From assembly GCA_005805375.1 (NCBI GenBank), contig SYMT01000318.1:1-42850 (forward strand): DNA of 42,850 nucleotides, given 5' to 3'. Below are positions 1 to 8,540 of the stretch, in pieces. Source of the DNA: Actinomycetota bacterium (GTDB taxonomy: Bacteria > Armatimonadota > SYMT01). Each line of letters starts with the position of its first letter. Positions within the stretch are counted from its first letter, which is position 1. A model generated the notes under the pieces. That model had not been told where the DNA came from, ran no database searches, and saw only the letters and a program-made list of their open reading frames with translations. Made by a program: the position numbers and the translations under genes.

Positions 1-27
1 CTTACTTACGTGCGTGGCTCGGGTACG
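1..27 (-). repeat. Diverged copy of an interspersed repeat
   Basis: The first 27 bases match, in inverse orientation, the core of the direct repeats at 34478-34600, with 24 of 27 positions identical. The element continues outside the window. Bases 28-195 hold no gene that I can support; they lie downstream of the EpsI-like gene. Confidence 0.55.
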
Positions 28-195
28 TGGGACAGTCGTGTAACGGTGGACTAGCAAACTATCTCGCATACCGGCGGCGTTCTCATTTTATGGCCGGGAA
101 GCGTTTGACTATGTTCGCCCGGAACATCCGGGACCGCTTGCTGCGCCCAGGAGGCGCCCGGTACGGCGCGTCGGGTGGGGAACACGGCGGACTTG

Positions 196-864
196 CTACA
201 GCTCTGGGTTCGGGGCGACTTTCGGCCGGGTGGCCACTTGTGTAGTCTCTTCCTGTTGGTCCAGCTTCAGCGCCGCCAACAGCAGTTCCGGCGCCGCCGC
301 CAGCGCTGCGGTCTCCGGGGCCGCGGTGACGTAGCTGTAGACCCACATTCTTCGCTGCCGCAGCACCCGCTGCCAGATCAGCACCGCTTTGTATTCCTGC
401 CAGGTGGCGCACATCCGGTCGCTGCACGCGTACGCCGACAGCTCCACGAAACGTTCGGTCCCCTGCGGAGTGCGCCGGTGCACCCGAATCAGGCGCAGTT
501 CCCGCTCGCCGTGCTTTTGCATGCCGGAGCGGATGTCGAAGTCCCATCCCTGTCCGGAGTACCAGCACTCGTGCGGCAGAAAGCCGGGCAGATGCTCGCG
601 GCGGTCCGGCCAACCCACAAAGCGATGCAGGGTCAGCCGGGACCCATCCGGGGCCTGATACTCGGCGCTCCGGCCAGGGGTCTTGTCGGCCCACATGGCG
701 ACCGGTTCCTGCCTTACCAGTTTCCAGCCGGGGGGCGCCGGGGGAACCCGCACTTGAGCCAGAGTTGGGGTGGCGCCGGCGGCCGGCATTCCTCCCATCA
801 CTACCTGCCAGGCGGCAGCCAGGGCAAATGCCGCCAGGATGACGATCCGGTTCAGCAGAGTCAC
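196..864 (-). CDS. EpsI-like exosortase-associated protein (DUF3485)
   Basis: A 222-residue protein with one hydrophobic N-terminal segment (about residues 5-30), then a soluble domain that would face the periplasm. The block around residues 95-112 (His-Glu-Cys-Trp-Tyr then Gly-Trp) and the position directly behind an exosortase fit the EpsI/DUF3485 family. In exopolysaccharide systems this family accompanies or is fused to exosortases; its chemistry is not settled. The GTG start at 864 overlaps the exosortase stop by four bases (GTGA), so translation is probably coupled. It is the last gene of a three-gene minus-strand operon. The family call rests on context plus the cysteine-containing motif. 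Confidence 0.75.
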   Translation of the reverse strand: MTLLNRIVILAAFALAAAWQVVMGGMPAAGATPTLAQVRVPPAPPGWKLVRQEPVAMWADKTPGRSAEYQAPDGSRLTLHRFVGWPDRREHLPGFLPHECWYSGQGWDFDIRSGMQKHGERELRLIRVHRRTPQGTERFVELSAYACSDRMCATWQEYKAVLIWQRVLRQRRMWVYSYVTAAPETAALAAAPELLLAALKLDQQEETTQVATRPKVAPNPEL

Positions 865-1760
865 TTTGAGGATCCCCGCGGAATGCAGTACATTGCCACC
901 GCGCCGAGAGCGAACGTGAAGATGCCCGAGGCTTCGTGCAAGAAACCCGATGCCACCTTCGCTCCAAAGCTGACCCCCAGGAGTGCAGTCAGTGTGAGAC
1001 GGGTGACGTTTGCCACATAGGCGATGGGAAACGCCGCGAGAATGAGTACCGCGATCCGCCAGGGACGGGCCCCGGAAAGATGTCCTAGAAGCGCTCCAAG
1101 CGGCATCAAACTCACCAGGCTGGACATGCCGCTGCACGGCGCCACGATCTGCATCGTGTAACCCGGCAGCCGCACGATGGTGCCGGAGAGCTTCGCGTCC
1201 AGCCCCAGCGTCTGGCAGACGCCGGCGGCGGATGCAGCCGCGAGCTCCATCATGGGGGTCATGATCATCCCGCTCGCTTCCGATCCGGCCGTGGCAAACG
1301 GAATGGCGAAAAGAAAGAAAAAGAGCGGAAAGCCCAGATGTTGAAAAACGGCGGTTCCCTTCCAGGCCAGCAGCAACCCGGTCGCCACCATCATGAAGGA
1401 CACCGCGCCGATCGTCATGATGCCGGTGATCGCGTTTGCCGTCTGAAGCAGCAGACCCAAAAGGATCAACGGAGTGCCCCAGCGGCTCCCCTTTGCGGCG
1501 AGCGCCATTGCCTCCGGCCAGGCTTTCCAGGCCAGGTAGGCGCTCGCCGGCGCGACCAGGTAACCGTGCTGGTAGAACTGATCTGTGCGCCAGCGCTGCT
1601 CCAACCAGATCGCGGTGGGTCCGTAGATCAGGATGGCGGTCCCCAGCAGGGCCAACCACCAGAAGAAGACGGGGGACGCCAGGCTGTCACCCGTCGCGGC
1701 GGCCTGCGCCGGGCGCGCCCGTTCCTGCCGCTGCACTCCCGATACGTGCTCTTGCGCCAT
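861..1760 (-). CDS. Exosortase (exosortase/archaeosortase family)
   Basis: A 299-residue polytopic membrane protein with about eight hydrophobic segments. The three residues expected of the family's cysteine-transpeptidase-like site are present: Cys209 in APCSGMSSL, Arg254 in NVTR and His275 in FLHE. Exosortases are thought to cleave C-terminal PEP-CTERM-type sorting signals during export of extracellular-matrix proteins. I see no PEP-CTERM protein in this window, so its substrates lie elsewhere. The start is ATG at 1760, two bases after the stop of the membrane glycosyltransferase gene. The separate EpsI-like gene follows, rather than a fused C-terminal domain. Confidence 0.9.
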   Translation of the reverse strand: MAQEHVSGVQRQERARPAQAAATGDSLASPVFFWWLALLGTAILIYGPTAIWLEQRWRTDQFYQHGYLVAPASAYLAWKAWPEAMALAAKGSRWGTPLILLGLLLQTANAITGIMTIGAVSFMMVATGLLLAWKGTAVFQHLGFPLFFFLFAIPFATAGSEASGMIMTPMMELAAASAAGVCQTLGLDAKLSGTIVRLPGYTMQIVAPCSGMSSLVSLMPLGALLGHLSGARPWRIAVLILAAFPIAYVANVTRLTLTALLGVSFGAKVASGFLHEASGIFTFALGAVAMYCIPRGSSK

Positions 1761-1762
1761 CC

Positions 1763-3640
1763 TCACCTCGATCGCATTGCCTGCCGCTGCCGGAGCCACA
1801 GCAGACCTGCCGATGTGGTCACTGCCGGAGTCAATCCCCGGAAGCGGCCTTCCGGCCGGCTCAGCCAGAACCACCAGGCCCCGCGTTCCCGCATCGGAAT
1901 TGTACTGAGTGCACCGGTGATGTAGGCGCCCTCTACGTTCTTGAAGGTGGCCTCCATCGATGCCAGATCTTCTTCCCGCTGGGGCAGCCAGATGCTGGCG
2001 CGGCCCGTATGCCAGGCAACCAGCGCCGGCTGATCGGTCAGTACTGTTCCATCTGCGGAAACCCGGTCTCGCACCGGCGCCAGTTGGGCTTTCAGGTCCA
2101 GCGGCTGCGGCGGACGCGCCACCAGGATGAAATATGCCGCAGGAAGGGCCACCGTGGCAACCAGTGCTGCGCCGGCGAGTCCCTGCGTCCATGCGGGGCC
2201 TAAACGCCGGCGGCCAAATCGAAGCCGGATGTGGCCCAACTGTGCGGTGGCCCACGTAGAGACGACAAAGCCCGTACCGATACACAGCAGGGGGGCCCAG
2301 ATCAGCAGCAGACCGGTCTCGGCCCGCAGGAAAGACGACCCGAGCATTAACAGCAGTGCCGCTACCGCGAGCGACACTGAGAATGCGCGCCAGCAGCGGT
2401 TCCCCAGCCCGAAGACAAGCGCAGCCGCGAAAATGAAGAGCACAACAGGATCCAATACGGTCACGAGATCCTGGCGGAACCCGATGAGACCGGTCAGGAT
2501 CTTTGACAGCGTCTGAAACGGGTGCTGGAGCGGGTACAACAGAGGATGTGCCGGAGTGGCGGTATAGTGCCAGATGCTTTCCCCGGGAAATCCAAAACTG
2601 TTTGTCAGCGCCTCGTACCAGTACAGCGAGAAGAAGGGGGAGCCCCCGACGACCCAGTTTCGCGCCCACCACAATCCGAGCGGGCCGACCATCCCCGCGA
2701 GAAATGCTCCCAGAGCCCGTCCGCGCGCGTGCTGATTGTGAAAGACGAAGTACGCAAAACCGAGGGCCGGAAGCAGCATCAGGTAGTGCGTCACGCAGGC
2801 CAGACCCCACAGCAGTCCGGCTGCGGCAAGCCGCCAGAGCGGGAGCGCCCGCCACTCGTCTATTGCTGCCCGCTCTTCGTCGGCCGTACTCGCCGCCGGC
2901 GGTTCCGGGTGATCGCCCGGCGCGTTGGGGGTTCCCCCTGTCGCATCGGCCCGAGTGTCCAGTTGTTCGACGCGCTCCGGCCCGAACTCCGCTTCGATCA
3001 CGCGAGCCGGACGAAATCGCCGGGGCGCCGGCGCCGCAACCGGTGCTGGAACGATCGGATCGGGGTCGGGCTCATCCGCTCTTCCGGGCAGCAGCAGCCA
3101 TGCAGCGCCCAGCACCAGCAGAACGATGAGCGGCTGCGACGATCCCTGCAAAGCCGCAGTCAACGCGGTCACGTTCAGGGTATAGAGAGCCGCCGCCAGC
3201 CAGGCGGTGCGAAGTCCGAACCACTTTCGGGCCAGGAAAAAAGTGAGCCACACGGACAGCACCCAGAGCATCGCGCCGAAACCCGCCACGGCAAGGTCGG
3301 TGGCTCCGGCAACCTTGAAAAAGGCGGCCAGGAGCAGCGGATGCAGCGGTGGATTGTACAGATCGGGGTGCGCCTGCGGATCGGCGGCGTGGAACCCTAC
3401 CGAGAGAGGGCGAATCACGGAGGTGATGTACCCATGTCCGTCCGCCAGATGCCGGGCCAGTTGCGCCCGATCGAGAGAGCCCGGGTCCAGCAGCCCCTGT
3501 GGTTTGAACTTGGCACCCACCACGACCAGCATGAGAATCAGTGGGACGACCACGAGCGTGACGTAGCCGAGGATCAGCGCGATGCCCCACTCATTGCGGC
3601 GCAGTGAGCGGAGTTGACGAAGAGCAGAAGGGGAAGGCAT
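1763..3640 (-). CDS. GT39/ArnT-like membrane glycosyltransferase
   Basis: A 625-residue multi-pass membrane protein. The first periplasmic loop carries Asp57 in SLDRAQLARHL and the segment YNPPLHPLLLAAFF (about 95-108). That layout is typical of the PMT/ArnT superfamily, which moves sugars from polyprenyl-phosphate donors on the outer face of the membrane. Residues about 187-260 form a proline- and acid-rich insertion that interrupts the membrane segments and looks disordered. The gene leads the operon with exosortase and the EpsI-like gene, so a role in glycosylating exported or matrix proteins is reasonable, but the acceptor is unknown. The start is ATG at 3640. Confidence 0.8.
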   Translation of the reverse strand: MPSPSALRQLRSLRRNEWGIALILGYVTLVVVPLILMLVVVGAKFKPQGLLDPGSLDRAQLARHLADGHGYITSVIRPLSVGFHAADPQAHPDLYNPPLHPLLLAAFFKVAGATDLAVAGFGAMLWVLSVWLTFFLARKWFGLRTAWLAAALYTLNVTALTAALQGSSQPLIVLLVLGAAWLLLPGRADEPDPDPIVPAPVAAPAPRRFRPARVIEAEFGPERVEQLDTRADATGGTPNAPGDHPEPPAASTADEERAAIDEWRALPLWRLAAAGLLWGLACVTHYLMLLPALGFAYFVFHNQHARGRALGAFLAGMVGPLGLWWARNWVVGGSPFFSLYWYEALTNSFGFPGESIWHYTATPAHPLLYPLQHPFQTLSKILTGLIGFRQDLVTVLDPVVLFIFAAALVFGLGNRCWRAFSVSLAVAALLLMLGSSFLRAETGLLLIWAPLLCIGTGFVVSTWATAQLGHIRLRFGRRRLGPAWTQGLAGAALVATVALPAAYFILVARPPQPLDLKAQLAPVRDRVSADGTVLTDQPALVAWHTGRASIWLPQREEDLASMEATFKNVEGAYITGALSTIPMRERGAWWFWLSRPEGRFRGLTPAVTTSAGLLWLRQRQAMRSR

Positions 3641-3734
3641 AGGCGGAACGGAGAGTCAGGAGGCACACCTGGTATCCATTCTGGCAGAACGGATACTGGG
3701 GCTGAGGGACGAAGTGGAGCGGCGCAATCCCTGT

Positions 3735-3806
3735 GGCGCCGCGACGCCGCACCCACCTGACCTCGTTTGCGTGCGGCCGGATCAGGTGGTGCGGCGTCGC
3801 GGCGCT
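3735..3806 (-). terminator. Long GC-rich inverted repeat
   Basis: Arms at 3735-3760 and 3782-3806 are complementary over about 25 bases with one extra base, and the loop is 21 bases. On the minus strand it starts six bases after the PIG-L gene stop and lies ahead of the membrane glycosyltransferase gene. No T tract follows, so it may be a Rho-type or processing hairpin, or a REP-like element, rather than a classical intrinsic terminator. Confidence 0.6.
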
Positions 3807-3811
3807 GCGAC

Positions 3812-4654
3812 TTACCTGTAGCGTTCCCCTTCTCGACCATCAGGGAAGAGGATGCTCAGCTCTTCTGCCGTCGGCTGACGACCATATTCGCTGATTTGAA
3901 ACGCCTCGGCGAATTCCAGATCGGCCGGCGCCCGGTCGGGCGCCAATTCGCGGCACCCCTGGGCTACCCGGCGCGCCCGTGCTTCCATGCGTTCCTGCGC
4001 GAACAGCCGGCGTCCCACAGCATCCGATGGGACGTGATCCAGTGTGCCTGCGTTGTACGGAAGCCATTCGAAGGTCTGCGATGCGTGCACAAGACCGATC
4101 TCTGTTTTCACATCCAGAACGGAGGCGATATTCACCAGCACATCCGGCCGAAATCTGCCGCCCTCCTGAAATCGGTCGAACCAGTAGGCGAAAACCGGCA
4201 TCCGATCCAGGTGGCGCGTTTCCGGGCACATCAGGGGCACCGTGAGCATGTAGGTGGCATCCAGCACAAGCTGCGCGGTGTAGCGATGGTCCCGATGATA
4301 ATCGTTGGGGCGGTTCACCAGTACCAGATCCGGGCCTACTCCCGGAGGGCCCCATGCACGGATCAGACGCACCATCTGCTCGGTGAGTTCCTCGGTGACA
4401 TACACGGCGCCGTCATGCACGCCGAGCGAGGTGAATTCTCCCCCGAAGAGGGCGACTGCCCGCTGTCCTTCTTCGAGACGCCGGGCCGCCAGCCGGGTCC
4501 GGTCTTGGAGGTACTCAGCCGCCATGTGTCCGCGATCACCGTTGGTGACGGAGACGAACTTGACACTGTCTCCCCGTTGTGCGAATAGGGCTGCGGTGCC
4601 CCCGCAGGAGAAATCACAATCGTCCGGATGCGCCCCGATGAACAGCACGTGCAT
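3812..4654 (-). CDS. PIG-L/LmbE-family deacetylase
   Basis: A 280-residue protein with the PIG-L zinc-site motifs: AHPDD at residues 8-12 (His9, Asp12) and HRDH at 120-123. The family removes acetyl groups from N-acetylglucosamine-type compounds (GlcNAc-PI, mycothiol and bacillithiol precursors, antibiotic intermediates). The long middle region with Trp-Phe-Asp-Arg-Phe resembles the uncharacterised deacetylases found near sugar-catabolism genes, so the natural substrate is open. The start is ATG at 4654 with a GAGGAAAG ribosome site upstream. The gene stands alone, with a strong hairpin just after its stop. Confidence 0.88.
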   Translation of the reverse strand: MHVLFIGAHPDDCDFSCGGTAALFAQRGDSVKFVSVTNGDRGHMAAEYLQDRTRLAARRLEEGQRAVALFGGEFTSLGVHDGAVYVTEELTEQMVRLIRAWGPPGVGPDLVLVNRPNDYHRDHRYTAQLVLDATYMLTVPLMCPETRHLDRMPVFAYWFDRFQEGGRFRPDVLVNIASVLDVKTEIGLVHASQTFEWLPYNAGTLDHVPSDAVGRRLFAQERMEARARRVAQGCRELAPDRAPADLEFAEAFQISEYGRQPTAEELSILFPDGREGERYR

Positions 4655-4803
4655 GTGAGAAGATTCTCTTTCCTCAAAGGATCAGCTTCCCCTGGACAAG
4701 ACAAGGGGCGGAGTAGCGACGTACCTGGTATCCACCAGGCACCCTGGTCTTCGGAAAATCAAGCAGGAGTCCTCACGGCTTCGCAGGAATCTGCTCCTGT
4801 TAG

Positions 4804-5388
4804 ATGATGTCCACACTGAACCGCGAAGGACCTGGCGATCCCATGTTTTCCGCCTCCACTCCCCAGTCTTCCCCTTCCGGACCCAGGCTGAAAGTGCCTC
4901 CGACCCGCTGGTTTTTCATCGCACCGGTGGCAGCCCTGGTCCTGACGGGCGGCAGGTTGCTGATACCTCCGACGAACCTTGATCGTTCGGGTCGAATGAC
5001 CAGTCCCGGATTTCGCAAGATGGAGGTCCAGATGCAGCGGCGCCTTCTAGCGCCGACGTGGCTGCCCAGAGACGGACGCATCGGGCGGGAAGCACCGACC
5101 GTGGGCGCGCGCCGAGTTCTTCAGGATTTCTCCACCTCCGACGGAGAGAACCTGCTGATTCTCTCCCAGGAACCTCGTTCACCTGAGCGCGATGCCTATC
5201 ATCGGCGGATGTTCGAGACCCGTGCTGATGCGAAAATAGATCTGGGCGAAGGCCGCCTGGGATGCTTCGTACGCGGCAATCGCGGAGAACTGCGTCTCTT
5301 CTGGCATCAGGGAGACACTGCGGTCATCATCAGTAGTTCGGTGCTCTCCAATCCCGAACTGGCGGAAATCGCACGGCGGGTTCGTTAG
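4804..5388 (+). CDS. Membrane-anchored protein, DUF4367-like
   Basis: A 194-residue protein with a short cytoplasmic N-terminus, one membrane segment (about 36-56) and an outward domain. The C-terminal part (GenLLILSQEP, then FWHQGDTAVIISSS and NPELAEIARRVR) resembles DUF4367/RseB-like domains that end with a helix for sensing or lipoprotein binding. This is a weak resemblance and no function is established. The start is one of two adjacent ATG codons at 4804 and 4807; a good ribosome site is not obvious, and an internal ATG at 4846 is possible. The stop overlaps the stop of the convergent HTH gene by four bases. Confidence 0.65.
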   Translation: MMSTLNREGPGDPMFSASTPQSSPSGPRLKVPPTRWFFIAPVAALVLTGGRLLIPPTNLDRSGRMTSPGFRKMEVQMQRRLLAPTWLPRDGRIGREAPTVGARRVLQDFSTSDGENLLILSQEPRSPERDAYHRRMFETRADAKIDLGEGRLGCFVRGNRGELRLFWHQGDTAVIISSSVLSNPELAEIARRVR

Positions 5389-6170
5389 GCATCCATCTCG
5401 GTGTCGTCCGGCGGGGGCTGACCGGCATCGCGGTCAGTACGAGCATCCGCTTCGATTTCCGCCTGACGGCTCACGATGAACTCTGCTACATCCAGAAAGC
5501 GGAAGCGCCGCTGGTTCCCCTTAGTACGGAAGTGAGGTAGATGACCGCGGTTCGTATAGCGTCGTACCGTAGTCGGACAAACTCCGATCAGCAGCGCCGT
5601 CTCTTCCAGATTCAGAGTCGGGTCCAGCAGACGTTGAATCAGTTCCTCGCGCGAACTGCGCGATCCCGGTTCGGAATCGTCTGCAAAAAAGTTCCGGCTC
5701 CGCATTTGCAACAGATGCGCCCAGAGCCAGGGCGCGCGTTCCGCGGTGGCCGGTTGCACCTCCAGCGGGCGGGTGGGCGGCGGCTGTGCATCCGCTTCCG
5801 GTGCCAGATCGGTGCTGAGAGGGGCGAGCGCGACTTCCCCTGGCAAGTTTGGGGTTCCGGAAGTCAGGTTGGGCAACGACACATCAAATGTGGGCGCCCG
5901 CAAAGCCGGAATGCGAAACTCCGGCATCGGTTCCAGCTTGTCGTCGAGGGTTGGGTCGTCGAACGTTGGCGCCACCCGCTGATAAGTTTCCACCAGGGCC
6001 GGGGCAGTGAGCATCGCTGCCAGCGATGGTATCGGTGACAGCGCGGCCTCCGCGTCCGGCTCCGGCCAGGGTCGCCACGGCTCCGCCGCGGCGGTTTCGA
6101 CCCCCTCCTCACGCCGGGCGGGTCGGCTGACCCGGTTCACATATTGAAACCAGTCGTGCAGCGACTCCAT
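5385..6170 (-). CDS. Protein with C-terminal excisionase/MerR-type HTH
   Basis: A 261-residue protein. Residues 1-165 are rich in Pro, Ala and Glu and look disordered. Residues about 185-236 form a winged-helix HTH of the excisionase/MerR kind: LNLEETALLIGV, then TTVRRYTNRGHLPHFRT and RRFRFLDVAEFI. The fold predicts DNA binding. The acidic N-terminus has no recognisable domain, so the signal it responds to is unknown. It lies nine bases after a membrane protein gene and is probably co-transcribed with it and the methyltransferase. The start ATG at 6170 has only a weak ribosome site. Confidence 0.8.
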   Translation of the reverse strand: MESLHDWFQYVNRVSRPARREEGVETAAAEPWRPWPEPDAEAALSPIPSLAAMLTAPALVETYQRVAPTFDDPTLDDKLEPMPEFRIPALRAPTFDVSLPNLTSGTPNLPGEVALAPLSTDLAPEADAQPPPTRPLEVQPATAERAPWLWAHLLQMRSRNFFADDSEPGSRSSREELIQRLLDPTLNLEETALLIGVCPTTVRRYTNRGHLPHFRTKGNQRRFRFLDVAEFIVSRQAEIEADARTDRDAGQPPPDDTEMDA

Positions 6171-6179
6171 GTCTCGACC

Positions 6180-7130
6180 CTAGATCCGCCCCCGAACCGG
6201 GTCCGGGTCTTTGAAGAGGAAGAGACATACTGCTCCGGCAATAGTGAGCAACGCCAGGAGGAGCAACACGCTCTTCCGTCCATGGTCCCGGCGGCGCAGC
6301 ACTCGCCAGAACAGGGCTTCCAGAGCAAATGCGCAAAATCCCGCACTCAGCGCGGCGTAACCTCCCAGCGCCAACAACCGACCCGCCTGGGTGAGATCAG
6401 TGCGCAGCATGACATCGTAGACCTGGTAACCCGCGCGCAGTCCAGCCCAACCGCAGACAAACGCGAGCATCCAGTTCGGACTGGTGCGGGGTTCGCGCTC
6501 TGAGGGACGAGATCCGTACCGGAGTTTGTTATCTCGTTCACTTTCTTCTCCGGGCTGGCTCGGGGACTCCTGGGTAACATTGTTCGCGGAAACGGGGGCT
6601 TCCTCGTCGGCGGTGGTGACCGTTTCATCGCCGGAGTCCGAGAAGGTCCCAGCATCTGCGACCGGGATTGATGCTTCATCTGATACCGGTTGCAGCGCAC
6701 CGTTGGGGGTACTGCTTTCTTGTACGAACCAGTTCGGGGTCTCGGTCGGCCCGGCAGCCGTCTTTGTGGCCAGCCACGCGATCTCCCCGACCGGAATCTG
6801 GGTTACCCGGGGCGATTCCCAGGCACCCGAGGCGGCGTGATCGCCAACAGCAACCGGATCCGGAGTAACTTGCGGATGTTCGTGATGTTCGAACGCGACA
6901 CCCTCGGGCACGGGAACCGGCGCAGGCTCGCCGCCCGTCGCACCAACGTGTAGCTCCGCTCGGGCGGCGGGTGCAGTCTGTGCGTCCCAGATCCAGGGGC
7001 CACTTGGGACCGGCCTGGCGGCTGTGGCCACCGGTGCCTCTCCGATGAGCACGTTGTCCTGAGACACGTCTCCGACAGGAGCTGCCTTGTCTTCCGGCTC
7101 AGTTTTTGTTTCTGTCGTCAAGATCAACAC
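6180..7130 (-). CDS. Membrane protein with long disordered N-terminus
   Basis: About 316 residues that I do not recognise as a family. The first 210 are acidic and rich in Pro, Thr and Glu, with no folded domain visible. The last 100 hold about three hydrophobic segments (about 219-238, 250-272 and 287-307) and a short basic tail. The frame opens with GTG at 7130, overlapping the end of the methyltransferase gene by 32 bases. A GGGGGAG sequence just upstream would serve a TTG at 7127 better, so the exact start is uncertain. It sits between the methyltransferase and the HTH gene and could be the membrane partner of the HTH protein, which is only an inference from order. Confidence 0.7.
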   Translation of the reverse strand: MLILTTETKTEPEDKAAPVGDVSQDNVLIGEAPVATAARPVPSGPWIWDAQTAPAARAELHVGATGGEPAPVPVPEGVAFEHHEHPQVTPDPVAVGDHAASGAWESPRVTQIPVGEIAWLATKTAAGPTETPNWFVQESSTPNGALQPVSDEASIPVADAGTFSDSGDETVTTADEEAPVSANNVTQESPSQPGEESERDNKLRYGSRPSEREPRTSPNWMLAFVCGWAGLRAGYQVYDVMLRTDLTQAGRLLALGGYAALSAGFCAFALEALFWRVLRRRDHGRKSVLLLLALLTIAGAVCLFLFKDPDPVRGRI

Positions 7131-8355
7131 GCTCCCCCAGAATCATCGTGGGACGGCAGCCCAGCCGGGTGACGAACACCACTGGTCGGCAGCCCGGGTT
7201 CCCATGTTTTAGCACCGGCCGGAGTTGCTGACGTAGCACCTCCGGTACCACTGCTGCTCCACGTGTCTTGATTTCCACGCCCCCGGCGTTTTGTACGCGG
7301 AGCCGTCGAGCCAATTCGCGCAGTGAAAACGGTAAGACATCCTCGACCCGATAGGAAACGGCAAATGAAGTATGCACCAGCCGATCCAGAGTCAAATACG
7401 CAAGTTGTGGGTCAATTGCTCCCGCCCCCAGCGTTTGAGCCAGATTCCCTACCAGACCGGAGCGAATCACCGCCGGATCGGGTTCGAGCAGGAACTGGCG
7501 GAAGGCTCCTGTCGGTGGGAGTGGTTGAGGAATCCCGGCAAGTGTCTGTCCCACACCAGCCAGACTGGCACGGCGCACAGATCGTTCCTGGGTCAGGTCA
7601 CCCAACCAGAGAACCAGTTCGCGGCAAACGCGGCGATCGGAAATCCACTCCCACTCGCATTTGCGACCAGCGAGTTGTGCATCGAGTGCGTCGAGATCGG
7701 TGGCCGGGGCAAGCTTGATTCCTACCGCTGCCCTGGAATCAGCCAACGCCAGCAGTGCCCCCAGGGGCGGCGACATTTCGTCCAGGGTTCGCGTGCGCTT
7801 TCCCTGCTCGCGGCGGCTGGGATCCATCCAGCAGGCATCCGCCGCCGGAGCGTCCTGGGGAAGCGTCCCCACCTGCACCTGGATACGCGACCGCAAGCAG
7901 AGTACTTCCGCGTTGGCTGTGGTGAGCGCCGCAGCGAGTGGACTCTGATCCACGGACGTGACGGAGATTTCCTCCGGGAGTGCCCGCGCCAATCCGAATG
8001 TGTCCGCTCCCACCCCGCAGCACAGATCAGCGAGGAGTGGGGGTAGGGAACGCGTACAGGCCCATTCGGCAAAACGCCGGGCTCGCCAGGCGGCTACGGG
8101 CTCACTTGATGCCTGTTCCAGTAAGTCCCCCGAAAACCACATTTCCTCCGCCGCTGTAAACTTCTCTCGAGCACGCCGGCGGAGGCGAATCTGATCCACT
8201 GCTGCCCCGGCCTCTTCGGCGGAAAAGTCGGGAAATCGGACTCGCAGTCGGGCCGCAGCAAAGGGGTCTGCTTCGCATTCGACAGCAGCCGCCAGGAGCC
8301 GGCTGCCGTCCGGAGTGCGCAGCCGGTGGAGTGTATTTTCCGTAAGTGGGTTCAT
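7099..8355 (-). CDS. Class I SAM methyltransferase with THUMP-like domain
   Basis: A 418-residue protein. The central Rossmann domain has the SAM-binding loop LADLCCGVGADTFGLA, an acidic strand end SVDQSPLAA and the later motif WMDPSRR, comparable to the DPPR-type catalytic loops of nucleic-acid methyltransferases. The C-terminal part (from PLPPTGAFRQFLLEPDPAVIRSG) matches the THUMP-like extension of a widespread family whose RNA target is not known to me. I chose ATG at 8355 because homology begins near NTLHRLRTPDGSRLLA; the frame stays open upstream to 8478 but that stretch does not look coding. It is the first gene of the minus operon and is divergent from murA. Confidence 0.82.
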   Translation of the reverse strand: MNPLTENTLHRLRTPDGSRLLAAAVECEADPFAAARLRVRFPDFSAEEAGAAVDQIRLRRRAREKFTAAEEMWFSGDLLEQASSEPVAAWRARRFAEWACTRSLPPLLADLCCGVGADTFGLARALPEEISVTSVDQSPLAAALTTANAEVLCLRSRIQVQVGTLPQDAPAADACWMDPSRREQGKRTRTLDEMSPPLGALLALADSRAAVGIKLAPATDLDALDAQLAGRKCEWEWISDRRVCRELVLWLGDLTQERSVRRASLAGVGQTLAGIPQPLPPTGAFRQFLLEPDPAVIRSGLVGNLAQTLGAGAIDPQLAYLTLDRLVHTSFAVSYRVEDVLPFSLRELARRLRVQNAGGVEIKTRGAAVVPEVLRQQLRPVLKHGNPGCRPVVFVTRLGCRPTMILGERVDLDDRNKN

Positions 8356-8540
8356 TGGGGAGGGATGCCGGACCGACAACGCCAACTTCTCTGCGCAGAG
8401 GCGGGTTCCCTGCGGGAGAGCCTCTGCGTGAACTGACGCGACGTGTTCCTGCCTCCCGGTCACGGAGGGCCGCCCCAATCGGAATGTGTTGCAATGAATC
8501 GCCGGAGCCAGCGATGCCCGGATCAGGTCAGGAAGAACCA

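Noticed and set aside
83-967. Open frames on both strands over the EpsI-like gene
   Set aside because: Only the 196-864 minus frame has a signal-anchor and the family motif; the others are overlaps caused by base composition.
1761-2855. Upstream extension of the exosortase frame
   Set aside because: The extension is antisense-like in composition and overlaps the GT39 gene on the same strand in another frame; ATG 1760 gives the normal exosortase length.
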